From JAFGOM01 sp964428385 (lineage in GTDB: Archaea; Halobacteriota; Methanomicrobia; Methanomicrobiales; Methanospirillaceae), in assembly GCA_964428385.1 (NCBI GenBank), contig CAYRYR010000087.1:1-10944 (forward strand): a stretch of DNA of 10,944 bases. The letters are read 5' to 3'. Below, in pieces: positions 1 through 6,369 of this stretch (positions are counted from its first letter, which is position 1; each line of letters opens with the position of its first letter). The translations under genes were made by a program, and so were the position numbers. The notes beneath the pieces were generated by a model. That model saw only the letters and a list, made by a program, of their open reading frames with translations. It ran no database searches and was not told where the DNA came from.

Positions 1-5
1 ATTAC

Positions 6-55
6 ATCCTGCCTGAACGTGATGATATGGTATCACTTGTTTTTTAGACAGAGCC
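6..55 (+). repeat. Direct repeat R1, copy A
   Basis: This 50-bp stretch matches 1285-1334 in the same orientation with 45 of 50 positions identical and no gaps. It contains the shared block tatcacttgttttttaga. The copy begins almost at the window edge, so it may extend further left. It lies downstream of the lipoprotein gene, while copy B lies just before the zinc-ribbon gene, so it has no consistent position relative to genes. It is not obviously protein-coding and its function is unknown. Confidence 0.75.
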
Positions 56-65
56 TAGGGCACCC

Positions 66-74
66 AAAAAAGAA
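66..74 (-). terminator. T-run terminator after lipoprotein gene
   Basis: On the minus strand a run of six T (complement of 66-71) follows the stop codon at 95 by about two dozen bases. Archaeal transcription commonly ends at such U-tracts without a strong hairpin. No stable stem is evident here. Confidence 0.35.
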
Positions 75-94
75 GTGAACAGGAATGTATGGAT

Positions 95-772
95 TCACTG
101 AATCCGAAATATTTTCAGGGATTTTTCATCAAGAATGGATATTCCCAAATCTTCACAATACTCCTGCATCGTCTTGAGTGTTGTCCGTGCATCTTCCAGG
201 GATTCATCAGCCCGTTTCATATCGGTGTTGGTTATCTCTGACGCATATGGACTTTCAGGTGTTGCAACAGTCTGTTCAAGCAGATGGGCACCTTTGCTGA
301 TATACTGGGTATAGTCCTGAACCTGATTGAGGAAGGCGATGTACTTATTAAAGAGAATAAATTCACTGTCACTGAGATCATAGAATGGATTTCCTTTTTC
401 ACGTGTTATATCAGCCCGGTAGGAATGGATGGTATCTGATAGAAACGTATTGAGGGTTCCGGCATCCTTGTATACAGCGTTCCAGTCATAATCTTTTCGA
501 TACTGCTCAATGGTACGATAATGATCAGCAGTTTGTGAAAATGTCTCTGTTATAAGTGATCGAAACAACTGTGAGGAAGTTTTCTCCTCTGGTGAGATGT
601 AATCTCCTGTATATTGGATATTTCTTTCGGATTCTCCATTTAAAAGACCTGATGAATTCTGCTGAACTGTACACCCGGCAATGAGGATAGTACACAAAAC
701 GAAACTTATGAGAATATAGGTTTTCCTGACCATGTAAGGGATGTACTCATATAACCAGATATAGATATGCAT
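95..772 (-). CDS. Putative exported lipoprotein of unknown function
   Basis: The product is about 225 residues. It has an N-terminal hydrophobic segment (about residues 18-33) ending in a lipobox-like I-A-G-C, with the candidate lipidated cysteine at about residue 34. The mature part is hydrophilic, Tyr-rich and predicted mostly helical, and no family was recognised. The ATG at 772 was chosen because AGGAGA (781-786 complement) sits 8 bases upstream; a GTG directly before it at 775 is also possible. A second Met at residue 14 (position 733, M-V-R-K-T-Y) would give a more typical, shorter signal peptide but lacks a ribosome binding site. The product is probably anchored at the outer face of the membrane. 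The gene stands alone, with repeat R2 copy A about 125 bases upstream of its start. The CDS call is firm; the function is unknown. Confidence 0.8.
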   Translation of the reverse strand: MHIYIWLYEYIPYMVRKTYILISFVLCTILIAGCTVQQNSSGLLNGESERNIQYTGDYISPEEKTSSQLFRSLITETFSQTADHYRTIEQYRKDYDWNAVYKDAGTLNTFLSDTIHSYRADITREKGNPFYDLSDSEFILFNKYIAFLNQVQDYTQYISKGAHLLEQTVATPESPYASEITNTDMKRADESLEDARTTLKTMQEYCEDLGISILDEKSLKIFRIQ

Positions 773-780
773 CACTGTTT

Positions 781-786
781 TCTCCT
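781..786 (-). promoter_or_regulatory. Ribosome binding site of the lipoprotein gene
   Basis: AGGAGA on the minus strand lies 8 bases before the ATG at 772. It favours that long-signal start over the internal Met at 733. Confidence 0.6.
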
Positions 787-897
787 GTGAAAGGTTTCTG
801 TGATGAGTTTCCCGTGCGATTTTAGGTTCTGTAGATTTTTCTTGTGGGAGGAAATTGTCGTTGTATCAAGGTAATGGCATTACTTTTTAGAACCTCT

Positions 898-962
898 GCC
901 TTACTTTATGGAGCGCTATCAGCGTGCACATCCTCTAAATAACCTATATTTCACTTTGATTA
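898..962. repeat. Dispersed repeat R2, copy A
   Basis: This 65-bp block aligns without gaps to 8051-8115 with 53 of 65 positions identical. The most conserved parts are agcgtgcac, tctaaataacc and tttcactt. Weaker similarity continues to the left, where both copies have taatggca about 25 bases upstream. It sits upstream of a minus-strand gene for an exported protein, as does copy B. Both copies have stops in all likely frames, so it is either non-coding or a fossil. Confidence 0.7.
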
Positions 963-1246
963 TCTCATGAGGTAATACCTTACTATATTCACTTGGTTAT
1001 GTTCGACTTCTTTCTCCTCTCTATGCTGTTTAAATTCTTAAAGTGAAGTTTCCAATCATGTTTTTTCTCCTTACTTCGATCTTTCCAGTTGAAACGACAT
1101 TCGTTTGATGATTGAAATGATCTAACCGCATAGGCACGCAGAGAACGTTTAAGCCTCAATTTCTCCAATTGAACGGATATAATCATAGAGGTTACGCAGC
1201 GTATCTGACACCTGGTTTTTGCTCTTGGAGGTTTGAATCCTTACGC

Positions 1247-1258
1247 GATATAAAAATA
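1247..1258 (+). promoter_or_regulatory. Candidate TATA box for the zinc-ribbon gene
   Basis: gatataaaaata is a good match to an archaeal TATA element. Transcription starting roughly 25 bases downstream would give a leader of about 90 bases containing R1 copy B. The assignment rests on sequence appearance only. Confidence 0.35.
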
Positions 1259-1284
1259 TGAAAATCAGAATGTCATTTGATGTA

Positions 1285-1334
1285 ATCCTGCCTGAACATG
1301 ATGGTATAGTATCACTTGTTTTTTAGAATGAGCC
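1285..1334 (+). repeat. Direct repeat R1, copy B
   Basis: This is the second copy of the 50-bp repeat seen at 6-55, with five mismatches. It ends 36 bases before the ATG of the zinc-ribbon gene, inside that gene's presumed leader or promoter. It includes a T-run (acttgttttttaga) that could act as a promoter spacer or as a terminator for incoming transcripts. Confidence 0.75.
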
Positions 1335-1370
1335 GTTACATTTACCTGTCAGGAGGGCATAATACGTTTT

Positions 1371-1529
1371 ATGACTGATATGCCGATGGGAGGCGGAAGA
1401 CAGAGACGGGGAATACCACCAACATCCTGTATCTGTCCAAATTGTGGATATGAGGCTGAAAAAACACGCGGTGTTCCCTGCCGTGATATGACCTGTCCGA
1501 ATTGCAAAACGGTACTCATGGGAAAGTAA
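1371..1529 (+). CDS. Small zinc-ribbon protein (52 residues)
   Basis: The product has 52 residues. A Gly/Arg-rich start (M-G-G-G-R-Q-R-R-G) is followed by two knuckles: C-I-C-P-N-C-G at residues 20-26 and C-R-D-M-T-C-P-N-C at 37-45. The Cys pairs C22/C25 and C42/C45 form a classic CPxC zinc-ribbon or rubredoxin-like pattern, with C20 and C37 as extra thiols. Proteins of this size and pattern are common in methanogens and have no assigned reaction; zinc or iron binding is inferred from the cysteines. AGGAGGG at 1351-1357 is a strong ribosome binding site but lies 13 bases from this ATG, so starts at the Met codons 4 or 6 codons further in cannot be dismissed, though they are farther still. A clear T-run terminator follows, so the gene is a single-gene unit. 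Confidence 0.85.
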   Translation: MTDMPMGGGRQRRGIPPTSCICPNCGYEAEKTRGVPCRDMTCPNCKTVLMGK

Positions 1530-1534
1530 GACTC

Positions 1535-1551
1535 AAAAAAACTGTTTTTTT
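1535..1551 (+). terminator. Terminator of the zinc-ribbon gene
   Basis: Seven A, then ctg, then seven T directly after the stop codon. The T-run suits archaeal termination on the plus strand and the A-run could equally serve a transcript arriving on the minus strand. Confidence 0.6.
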
Positions 1552-1647
1552 GGATAAGGTTTGGAGATCTACTGGTATCAGATCTGGTTTTTAAGGTTTT
1601 ATCTTATCAGGGCGAATAGGTTGAATGTTTTACCCTGTTGATACGTA

Positions 1648-2487
1648 TCATGATATCTGCAGTTTATATCCAACGCCGGTCTCAAACACTGGAGCTACTG
1701 ATGCGAGTGCTATTGTAGCAGCAAGCCCGGTGCAGTGGCATGGATATATTGCCTTTGGTGCAATTGTTCGCAGAAATTCGCAGGTAGCAGTGATTCGTGA
1801 TTCATCAGCATCGTGCAGATGCAGACCGCCTATGATGGCAAGAACCGGTGCAATACCAGTGATAGAAAATGCATGATCTATTGTTGAACAGATGCCTGCA
1901 TGAGTACATCCACAGATGAGAACAATTCCATCAGGATTTGTATAGAGTAATGAAGAGTCATCCGGAATTATATCTGGAATGTCTCCTTGTGGTGTATGCA
2001 GGGTTCCGATAGCACGTCCTGGCTCAAAGGCAGCGTGTTTTGGTATTTTGCCAAGGAATGTAATTGTATCAGTCAGCTGGTATGGCTCTTCGCTCATCAC
2101 CACGGTTCCGAACTGACTGACCATCTCCGGGCGTATTAACGAACCAATCTCTCCCGCCGGTGCAAGTGTTCGTGAATACCATGCTGCAGGGTGACTCACA
2201 AACACGGGTTTCTTATGAGGTATTCCTTCATGTTTTGCCCGTGAATATAATGCAAGAAGATGAGAAAGACCCCATGTATGATCAAGATGACCATGTGAAA
2301 ACACAATATAGTCGGTATCTAACAGATTGATGCCCATTGCTTCAGCATTTTTAATAAAAAGATCCGAGTATCCAAGATCAAAAAGAATGGTTATCTCCCC
2401 ATCCTCAATATAGAATGACAGCCCGGGTTCGCCCAAAAAGTATCTGTCAGTTATGGTATGGTTATCACAGAGTATTGTGAGCTTCAT
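1648..2487 (-). CDS. MBL-fold metallohydrolase, dihydropterin (DHPS)-like family
   Basis: The product is 279 residues, a full-length single-domain metallo-beta-lactamase fold. Visible metal ligands are H-G-H-L-D-H at about residues 65-70, the Cys-Thr-His motif with His near 196, and G-G-L-H-L-H near 221-226; a C-H-C-T-G motif follows near 250. The N-terminal pattern (E-P-G-L-S-F-Y-I-E, then I-L-F-D-L-G-Y-S-D) is typical of the subfamily that includes the Methanocaldococcus 7,8-dihydropterin-6-methyl-4-(ribofuranosyl)-aminobenzene 5'-phosphate synthase of methanopterin synthesis. That subfamily is broad and many members have unknown substrates, so the exact reaction is not claimed. No signal peptide is present, so the protein is cytosolic. 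The M-K-L-T-I-L start was chosen because homologues begin there; ten more upstream codons are open but lack a start signal. Confidence 0.88.
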   Translation of the reverse strand: MKLTILCDNHTITDRYFLGEPGLSFYIEDGEITILFDLGYSDLFIKNAEAMGINLLDTDYIVFSHGHLDHTWGLSHLLALYSRAKHEGIPHKKPVFVSHPAAWYSRTLAPAGEIGSLIRPEMVSQFGTVVMSEEPYQLTDTITFLGKIPKHAAFEPGRAIGTLHTPQGDIPDIIPDDSSLLYTNPDGIVLICGCTHAGICSTIDHAFSITGIAPVLAIIGGLHLHDADESRITATCEFLRTIAPKAIYPCHCTGLAATIALASVAPVFETGVGYKLQIS

Positions 2488-2531
2488 GATTGTATCCAGG
2501 TATATCTGACAATACAATACGTTGAATATTC

Positions 2532-2540
2532 CTATTTATG
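2532..2540 (-). promoter_or_regulatory. Candidate TATA box of the MBL-fold gene
   Basis: On the minus strand cataaatag lies about 45 bases before the ATG at 2487, which would allow a short leader. No clear ribosome binding site precedes that ATG. Confidence 0.3.
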
Positions 2541-2603
2541 GAATCATTCCGGTATCTGACCAGACGCTGAACCCATCAGAAAAGAGTACCACACCCTGAC
2601 TTT

Positions 2604-2611
2604 AAAAAAAA
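2604..2611 (-). terminator. T-run terminator of the oxidase-like gene
   Basis: Eight T on the minus strand begin one base after the stop codon at 2613-2615. The run separates this gene from the MBL-fold gene downstream, so the two are probably not one operon. Confidence 0.55.
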
Positions 2612-2612
2612 G

Positions 2613-3017
2613 TTACAGAAGTTTGTTGCCTGCCTCAGGACCGGGTGCACAGGAAAAGACTTCACGGATCTTCATTATCATAAGTCCTTTTGCAGGAGCT
2701 TTTGCCATCTTTGCCCGTACAGTCTCCTGCATCTTTTCAAATTCAGGACCACTGGTCTTTAGTTCGACATCTCCTTTTATCTGGAAACATCCCTTTGTTT
2801 CCGGACCATACACATATACAGACATCTTTGGGTTCTCCTTAATATTAGCAAGGGTTTTTTTCATGAAATTGTCTGCAATCCAGATGGTCTCATCGTCAAC
2901 GAGTTCTAAAAATCCAATGGGAACAACATTTGGCCAGCCATCTTTTGAGGCTGTAGCTACGGGAAATGCTTTTATTGTTGCTAAAGCCTGTTTCATCTCA
3001 GGGTTAAGTGCTACCAT
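2613..3017 (-). CDS. Pyridoxamine 5'-phosphate oxidase-like FMN-binding protein
   Basis: The product is 134 residues, the normal length for small split-barrel flavoproteins of this superfamily. Typical features are the opening helix (about residues 5-17), the strand F-P-V-A-T-A-S-K-D-G-W-P-N-V-V-P (18-33), W-I-A-D-N-F-M-K-K-T (46-55), which resembles the FMN phosphate-contacting segment, N-I-K-E-N-P-K-M-S-V (58-67), and the strand F-Q-I-K-G-D-V-E (78-85). These proteins bind FMN or coenzyme F420 and reduce diverse substrates; archaeal members are mostly uncharacterised, so no substrate is assigned. The ATG at 3017 was chosen because GGTGA precedes it by 5 bases and homologues start here; the frame stays open 27 codons further upstream without support. 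It is cytosolic and probably transcribed alone. Confidence 0.88.
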   Translation of the reverse strand: MVALNPEMKQALATIKAFPVATASKDGWPNVVPIGFLELVDDETIWIADNFMKKTLANIKENPKMSVYVYGPETKGCFQIKGDVELKTSGPEFEKMQETVRAKMAKAPAKGLMIMKIREVFSCAPGPEAGNKLL

Positions 3018-3420
3018 GGTTTCACCATATGCTAATCTGTTGCATAGCACTATTAACTTTATGGATAATGTTATTTCCAGAAGATAACGATATTGCATGG
3101 TTTTGAACCGTTTTCAGAGATATCCCTGGCATCTGCTGCCATGAGAGCGGGTATTTATTTTTGTGGTTTCTTATATTACCCGGTTTTTACGTCAACCATA
3201 TAACGTGGTAATCTTTTGGTTTCTAAAGGTTTTTTTCATTTCAGATAGAGCAGAGAAAGATGTAATATAGGGATATTCTCTCATGATACAAGTTCCCTGA
3301 TATCTGAAGCAGTATGTGGTCAGTATAAAAATCCAGTACATGATCCTGTACTTCTTGTATGCATTGTTCATTTCCTGATAGTGTTGTTAATGCATTCAAC
3401 TAAATTGTTAAAAAGATTCT

Positions 3421-3430
3421 TCTATATGTA
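3421..3430 (+). promoter_or_regulatory. Possible distal promoter of the cotH-like operon
   Basis: tctatatgta preceded by the purine-rich aaaaagatt resembles a BRE/TATA pair on the plus strand. If it drives the operon, the leader would be about 370 bases, unusually long. It may instead drive a small RNA or be chance. Confidence 0.2.
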
Positions 3431-3778
3431 ATACATACTTTACATTTACGCAGAGATTGCTGTGATAGTGAGCAGAGGATTATTCGGTAGTATGGAACTA
3501 TCCACATATACGATTGACGTTTGGATTGTACTCTGGATATATCCTGTAATTGAGAAAAAGCAGTTTATAGGAACTAATTTCCAGGAACGAGATGTTTGAA
3601 GAACTTCTCCACTGCCACAATCCGGTAATTTCTTCTCAAAAACCACTAGCAGAACAAGAACACGCCTCCTGATTTCTGCAAGAATACCGGGGAGATGGGA
3701 TACAATGATACATTCAGATGCGTTTTGCATCACATTTGTCTTTCTTTCCGGTTTCTTGTGGATATCATGGATAGCAAC

Positions 3779-3813
3779 AATCGTACACCGGCAGAATAGC
3801 ATCATGTACGATT
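3779..3813 (+). promoter_or_regulatory. Inverted repeat next to the cotH-like start
   Basis: aatcgtaca (3779-3787) and tgtacgatt (3805-3813) form a perfect 9-bp inverted repeat with a 17-base loop, ending 7 bases before the ATG at 3821. It could be a repressor operator or an RNA hairpin controlling translation of the operon's first gene, which has no good ribosome binding site. Confidence 0.5.
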
Positions 3814-3820
3814 ATTGTAG

Positions 3821-5542
3821 ATGCAATACGTGAACAATATGAAACCACGAACATATGATCTGATACAAAAATACCCTGGAATTCTAGGATTTTCTCTCTC
3901 TATCATGATAATTTTTGGAATATGCGGTGTAGCCAGTGCAGATCCAGATAATAACCAAACCCTTACGATAAATGGAACAAATTGCGAATATGAGCCTGAT
4001 TATGAAACCCTCTTTTCAGATGATATTGTCCATGAGATTCATATCATAATTGATCCGCAAGACTGGCAGACGATGCAGGATGATCTCGCTGCCAATTTTT
4101 CCAGAATGTCAGGATTTCCTGGAGATGACCAATCTCCTCCCCTCCCTCTGGAACCCCGGACACCTGGCGATCTGGAAAATATGGGGAATATGAGTCATAT
4201 GGACCGTATGGGAGGTATGCCTGGCTTTGGTGATACTGATCCGGTGTATGTACAAGCGACTATATCCACACATGGAACGGTACTGGAACATGTCGGGATC
4301 CGGTATAAAGGATGTAACTCGCTTCAGGGTGCAATACAGGAGAACAGTGGAAAAATCTCATTAAAACTTGATATGGATCATTATGAGGATGAGTACCAAA
4401 AAACCGATGATCAGACATTATTCGGGTTTGGCGAGTTAAATCTGCAGTCTAATTATGCAGATACTTCCCTTATCAGGGAAAAGATTGTCCCTGAACTCTT
4501 TACCTCTGCAGGGGTAATAGCTCCGGATACTGCTTTTTACCGGGTTTATGTTGATTATGGAGATGGTCCTGTCTACTTTGGTCTGTACACCATGATAGAA
4601 GCTGTGGAAGACACGCTCATTACAACCGGTTTTGTTGACGGGTCCGGGAATCTCTACAAACCAGAAGGTTCTGGAGCGACATTTGAAGAAGGAACCCTTA
4701 ATGTGTCTTCATTTGAGAAAAAAACAAATAAAAAAGAGAATGATTACTCTGATATAAAAACGCTGTATTCTGTTCTTCACTCATCCACCAGACTTGAAAA
4801 TCCGGTGAGTTGGAGAGCAGATCTAGAATCTGTTCTAAACGTCGATGAATTTTTACGATGGCTTGCTACCAATACGGTTATTCAGAACTGGGATACGTAT
4901 GGAGGTAACAGCAGGAATTATTACCTGTACTCTGATCCTGACACCGGGACTTTCTTCTGGATACCGTGGGACAATAATTATGCCCTGATGGATAGTATGC
5001 CAAAGAAAGCCGGGTTTGATGATTTTAATCGTCCTGATTTTGCAGGCAATGAAACCGAAGTGAATCGAACAGGGATGTTCCCTGGTTTTTTCATGGGAAA
5101 TATATCAAATCCGGCACCTGCAGGAGGCAATATGATGGATGGGTTAAACACAGAACAAGGACGTGGCCCGCCGATGCCTATGGGTCATAATGGCGGGGGA
5201 GGGATGGGTAAAACGCTCTCTATCAGCCTTGATGAGGTTGGGGACAACTGGCCTTTGATCAGGTACCTGATGGATGATCCGGTATATCAGGCACAATATC
5301 ATTCGTATCTGAAAGAGGTTGTTACCGGAGCTTTTAACCCTGAATCGGTGATTGCACAGTACCAGGCGTATCATGATCTCATACAGCCGTACGTGGTTGG
5401 AGATGAGGGTGAACAGCCAGGATACTCGTACCTGACCAGTGCAGAAGACTTTGATACAGCTCTTTCTGCTCTCATTGCCCATGTTCAGTCCCGGCATACA
5501 GCAGTTATGGACTATCTGGAGACGGTGGAGGCATCAGATTGA
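3821..5542 (+). CDS. Exported CotH-family (spore-coat kinase-like) protein
   Basis: The product is 573 residues. A signal peptide with hydrophobic core at about residues 20-38 ends in V-A-S-A, giving likely export. CotH-domain hallmarks follow: E-I-H-I-I-I-D (72-78), H-V-G-I-R-Y-K-G-C-N-S (158-167), I-S-L-K-L-D-M-D (179-186), L-N-L-Q-S-N-Y-A-D (206-214), V-Y-F-G-L-Y-T-M-I-E (251-260), G-N-L-Y-K-P (276-281), N-V-D-E-F-L-R-W-L (340-348) and F-F-W-I-P-W-D-N-N-Y (378-387). CotH of Bacillus is an atypical kinase that phosphorylates coat proteins; the WDNN aspartate probably corresponds to a metal ligand (inference). Met/Gly-rich inserts at 121-134 and 419-463 are not usual for the family. The start is uncertain: ATG at 3821 or, six codons on, ATG at 3839; neither has a strong ribosome binding site. 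The stop overlaps the next gene's start. Confidence 0.88.
   Translation: MQYVNNMKPRTYDLIQKYPGILGFSLSIMIIFGICGVASADPDNNQTLTINGTNCEYEPDYETLFSDDIVHEIHIIIDPQDWQTMQDDLAANFSRMSGFPGDDQSPPLPLEPRTPGDLENMGNMSHMDRMGGMPGFGDTDPVYVQATISTHGTVLEHVGIRYKGCNSLQGAIQENSGKISLKLDMDHYEDEYQKTDDQTLFGFGELNLQSNYADTSLIREKIVPELFTSAGVIAPDTAFYRVYVDYGDGPVYFGLYTMIEAVEDTLITTGFVDGSGNLYKPEGSGATFEEGTLNVSSFEKKTNKKENDYSDIKTLYSVLHSSTRLENPVSWRADLESVLNVDEFLRWLATNTVIQNWDTYGGNSRNYYLYSDPDTGTFFWIPWDNNYALMDSMPKKAGFDDFNRPDFAGNETEVNRTGMFPGFFMGNISNPAPAGGNMMDGLNTEQGRGPPMPMGHNGGGGMGKTLSISLDEVGDNWPLIRYLMDDPVYQAQYHSYLKEVVTGAFNPESVIAQYQAYHDLIQPYVVGDEGEQPGYSYLTSAEDFDTALSALIAHVQSRHTAVMDYLETVEASD
5524..5531 (+). promoter_or_regulatory. Ribosome binding site of the VTC-domain gene
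   Basis: ggtggagg lies inside the end of the cotH-like gene, 10 bases before the ATG at 5542. It supports this start over the adjacent TTG at 5539 and implies translational coupling through the TGATG overlap. Confidence 0.6.
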
Positions 5543-6369
5543 TGGCATCAGCACAAGAGAATGGAACTATATATCTCCCATATTCTGGTTATGGTCCGGT
5601 TCTTTCAGACATTACAAACATACTTGCCTGTTATTCGCCAGTCTCGCTTGAAGATATGGCTGCTGCCTCTCTTATGGACAGGCGGGAACAAAAATTCCTT
5701 TTATCAGAGGAACAGGCGATATGTATTCTAAAAACCCTTGTCTCGAATATGAGGATTCTACAGATACAGGGAGTACGGATGAGTTCATACGAGACAGTGT
5801 ATTTTGATACTGATGAATTTACCCTGTATCTGCATCACCATAACGGTCGCAAAAACCGGTTTAAACTGAGAACCAGGCGCTATGTTGTATCTGGTCTCTC
5901 GTTTCTGGAAGTCAAGCAGAAACTCAACACCGGGCTTACCAAAAAAGTCAGAATGCAGACTGAAAACCTCGTTAGCCTCATAGAATCCGGGATTAAAGAG
6001 TTTATTTCCGGGCATATGCCATATGATCCCGGACTCTTAACACCCCGGATTCTGAATACGTATAAGAGAGTAACACTTGTTTCAGCGGATTTTTCAGAAC
6101 GAATAACATTTGATTTCTCTCTCTTTTATGAACATGACGGGCATAGTATACAGCTTCCAAACGTGGTTATAGCCGAGATTAAGACTCGTGGGAAGATTCG
6201 GGATTCACCTCTGTCATCACTGATGCATCAGATGCATATCCGTCCGACCAGTTTTTCAAAGTATTGTATTGGCATATCACTTCTCTACCCTGATGTGAAA
6301 AAAAACCGGTTTAAACCAAAGATCAAAAGGATTATGGAGATGACACAAAGGAGAATTGTAGTATGTTGA
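5542..6369 (+). CDS. VTC-domain (polyphosphate polymerase-type) protein
   Basis: The product is 275 residues, a CYTH/triphosphate-tunnel fold of the VTC type. Characteristic positions: R-R-E-Q-K-F at 47-52 (the ExK-type entry strand), Y-F-D-T at 87-90, R-F-K-L-R-T-R-R-Y at 106-114, L-E-V-K-Q-K at 122-127, K-K-V-R at 134-137, I-T-F-D-F at 188-192, A-E-I-K at 211-214 and S-K-Y at 239-241. Alternating basic and acidic residues line the tunnel where yeast Vtc4 binds polyphosphate and metal and transfers the ATP gamma-phosphate. No membrane segment is present, so the protein is cytosolic, and polymerase activity here is inferred from the family. About 45 residues precede the domain. It starts in TGATG overlap with the cotH-like gene and ends overlapping the DUF4956 gene by 7 bases, so a membrane partner is immediately encoded. 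Confidence 0.88.
   Translation: MASAQENGTIYLPYSGYGPVLSDITNILACYSPVSLEDMAAASLMDRREQKFLLSEEQAICILKTLVSNMRILQIQGVRMSSYETVYFDTDEFTLYLHHHNGRKNRFKLRTRRYVVSGLSFLEVKQKLNTGLTKKVRMQTENLVSLIESGIKEFISGHMPYDPGLLTPRILNTYKRVTLVSADFSERITFDFSLFYEHDGHSIQLPNVVIAEIKTRGKIRDSPLSSLMHQMHIRPTSFSKYCIGISLLYPDVKKNRFKPKIKRIMEMTQRRIVVC
6347..6353 (+). promoter_or_regulatory. Ribosome binding site of the DUF4956 gene
   Basis: aaggaga lies within the end of the VTC gene, 9 bases before the ATG at 6363, and fixes the start of the overlapping downstream gene. Confidence 0.65.

Larger units (their letters stand above)
787..1370. other. Gene-free region with repeats and palindromes
   Basis: No convincing gene is seen between the lipoprotein and the zinc-ribbon gene. 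The stretch holds the palindrome gtaatg-g-cattac (871-883) followed by five T, R2 copy A (898-962), the palindrome aggtaatacct (970-980), a GTTACGCAGCGT motif at 1191-1202 shared with the MITE-like element near 10750, a TATA-like box near 1250, and R1 copy B. A 65-codon open frame on the minus strand (989-1186) has strongly basic, low-similarity content and no ribosome binding site, and is probably chance. Confidence 0.6.
3018..3820. other. Large gene-free region before the cotH-like operon
   Basis: About 800 bases hold no gene I can support. Visible structure: an inverted repeat agtaca-tgatcc-tgtact at 3335-3352 just after a TATA-like cagtataaaa, a second TATA-like tctatatgta at 3421-3430, and the perfect inverted repeat at 3779-3813. 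A 119-codon open frame on the minus strand (3446-3805) has no start signal and no plausible protein character. On the plus strand short frames are interrupted by stops; one of them (about 3722-3790) encodes a hydrophobic stretch, so a decayed gene is possible. Confidence 0.5.

Noticed and set aside
989..1186. 65-codon minus-strand open frame with many Lys/Arg
   Set aside because: No ribosome binding site, strongly biased composition, and it lies in a repeat-rich gene-free stretch.
1648..3017. MBL-fold and oxidase-like genes as one operon
   Set aside because: A T8 run directly after the oxidase-like stop and a separate TATA-like box before the MBL gene argue for separate transcripts.
2623..3087. 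154-codon plus-strand open frame
   Set aside because: Antisense shadow of the well-supported FMN-binding oxidase-like gene.
3446..3805. 119-codon minus-strand open frame upstream of the cotH-like gene
   Set aside because: No start signal, no recognisable motif, atypical composition, and it overlaps the likely control region of the operon.
5144..5497. 117-codon minus-strand open frame inside the cotH-like gene
   Set aside because: Antisense to a clearly conserved coding region; no start signal.
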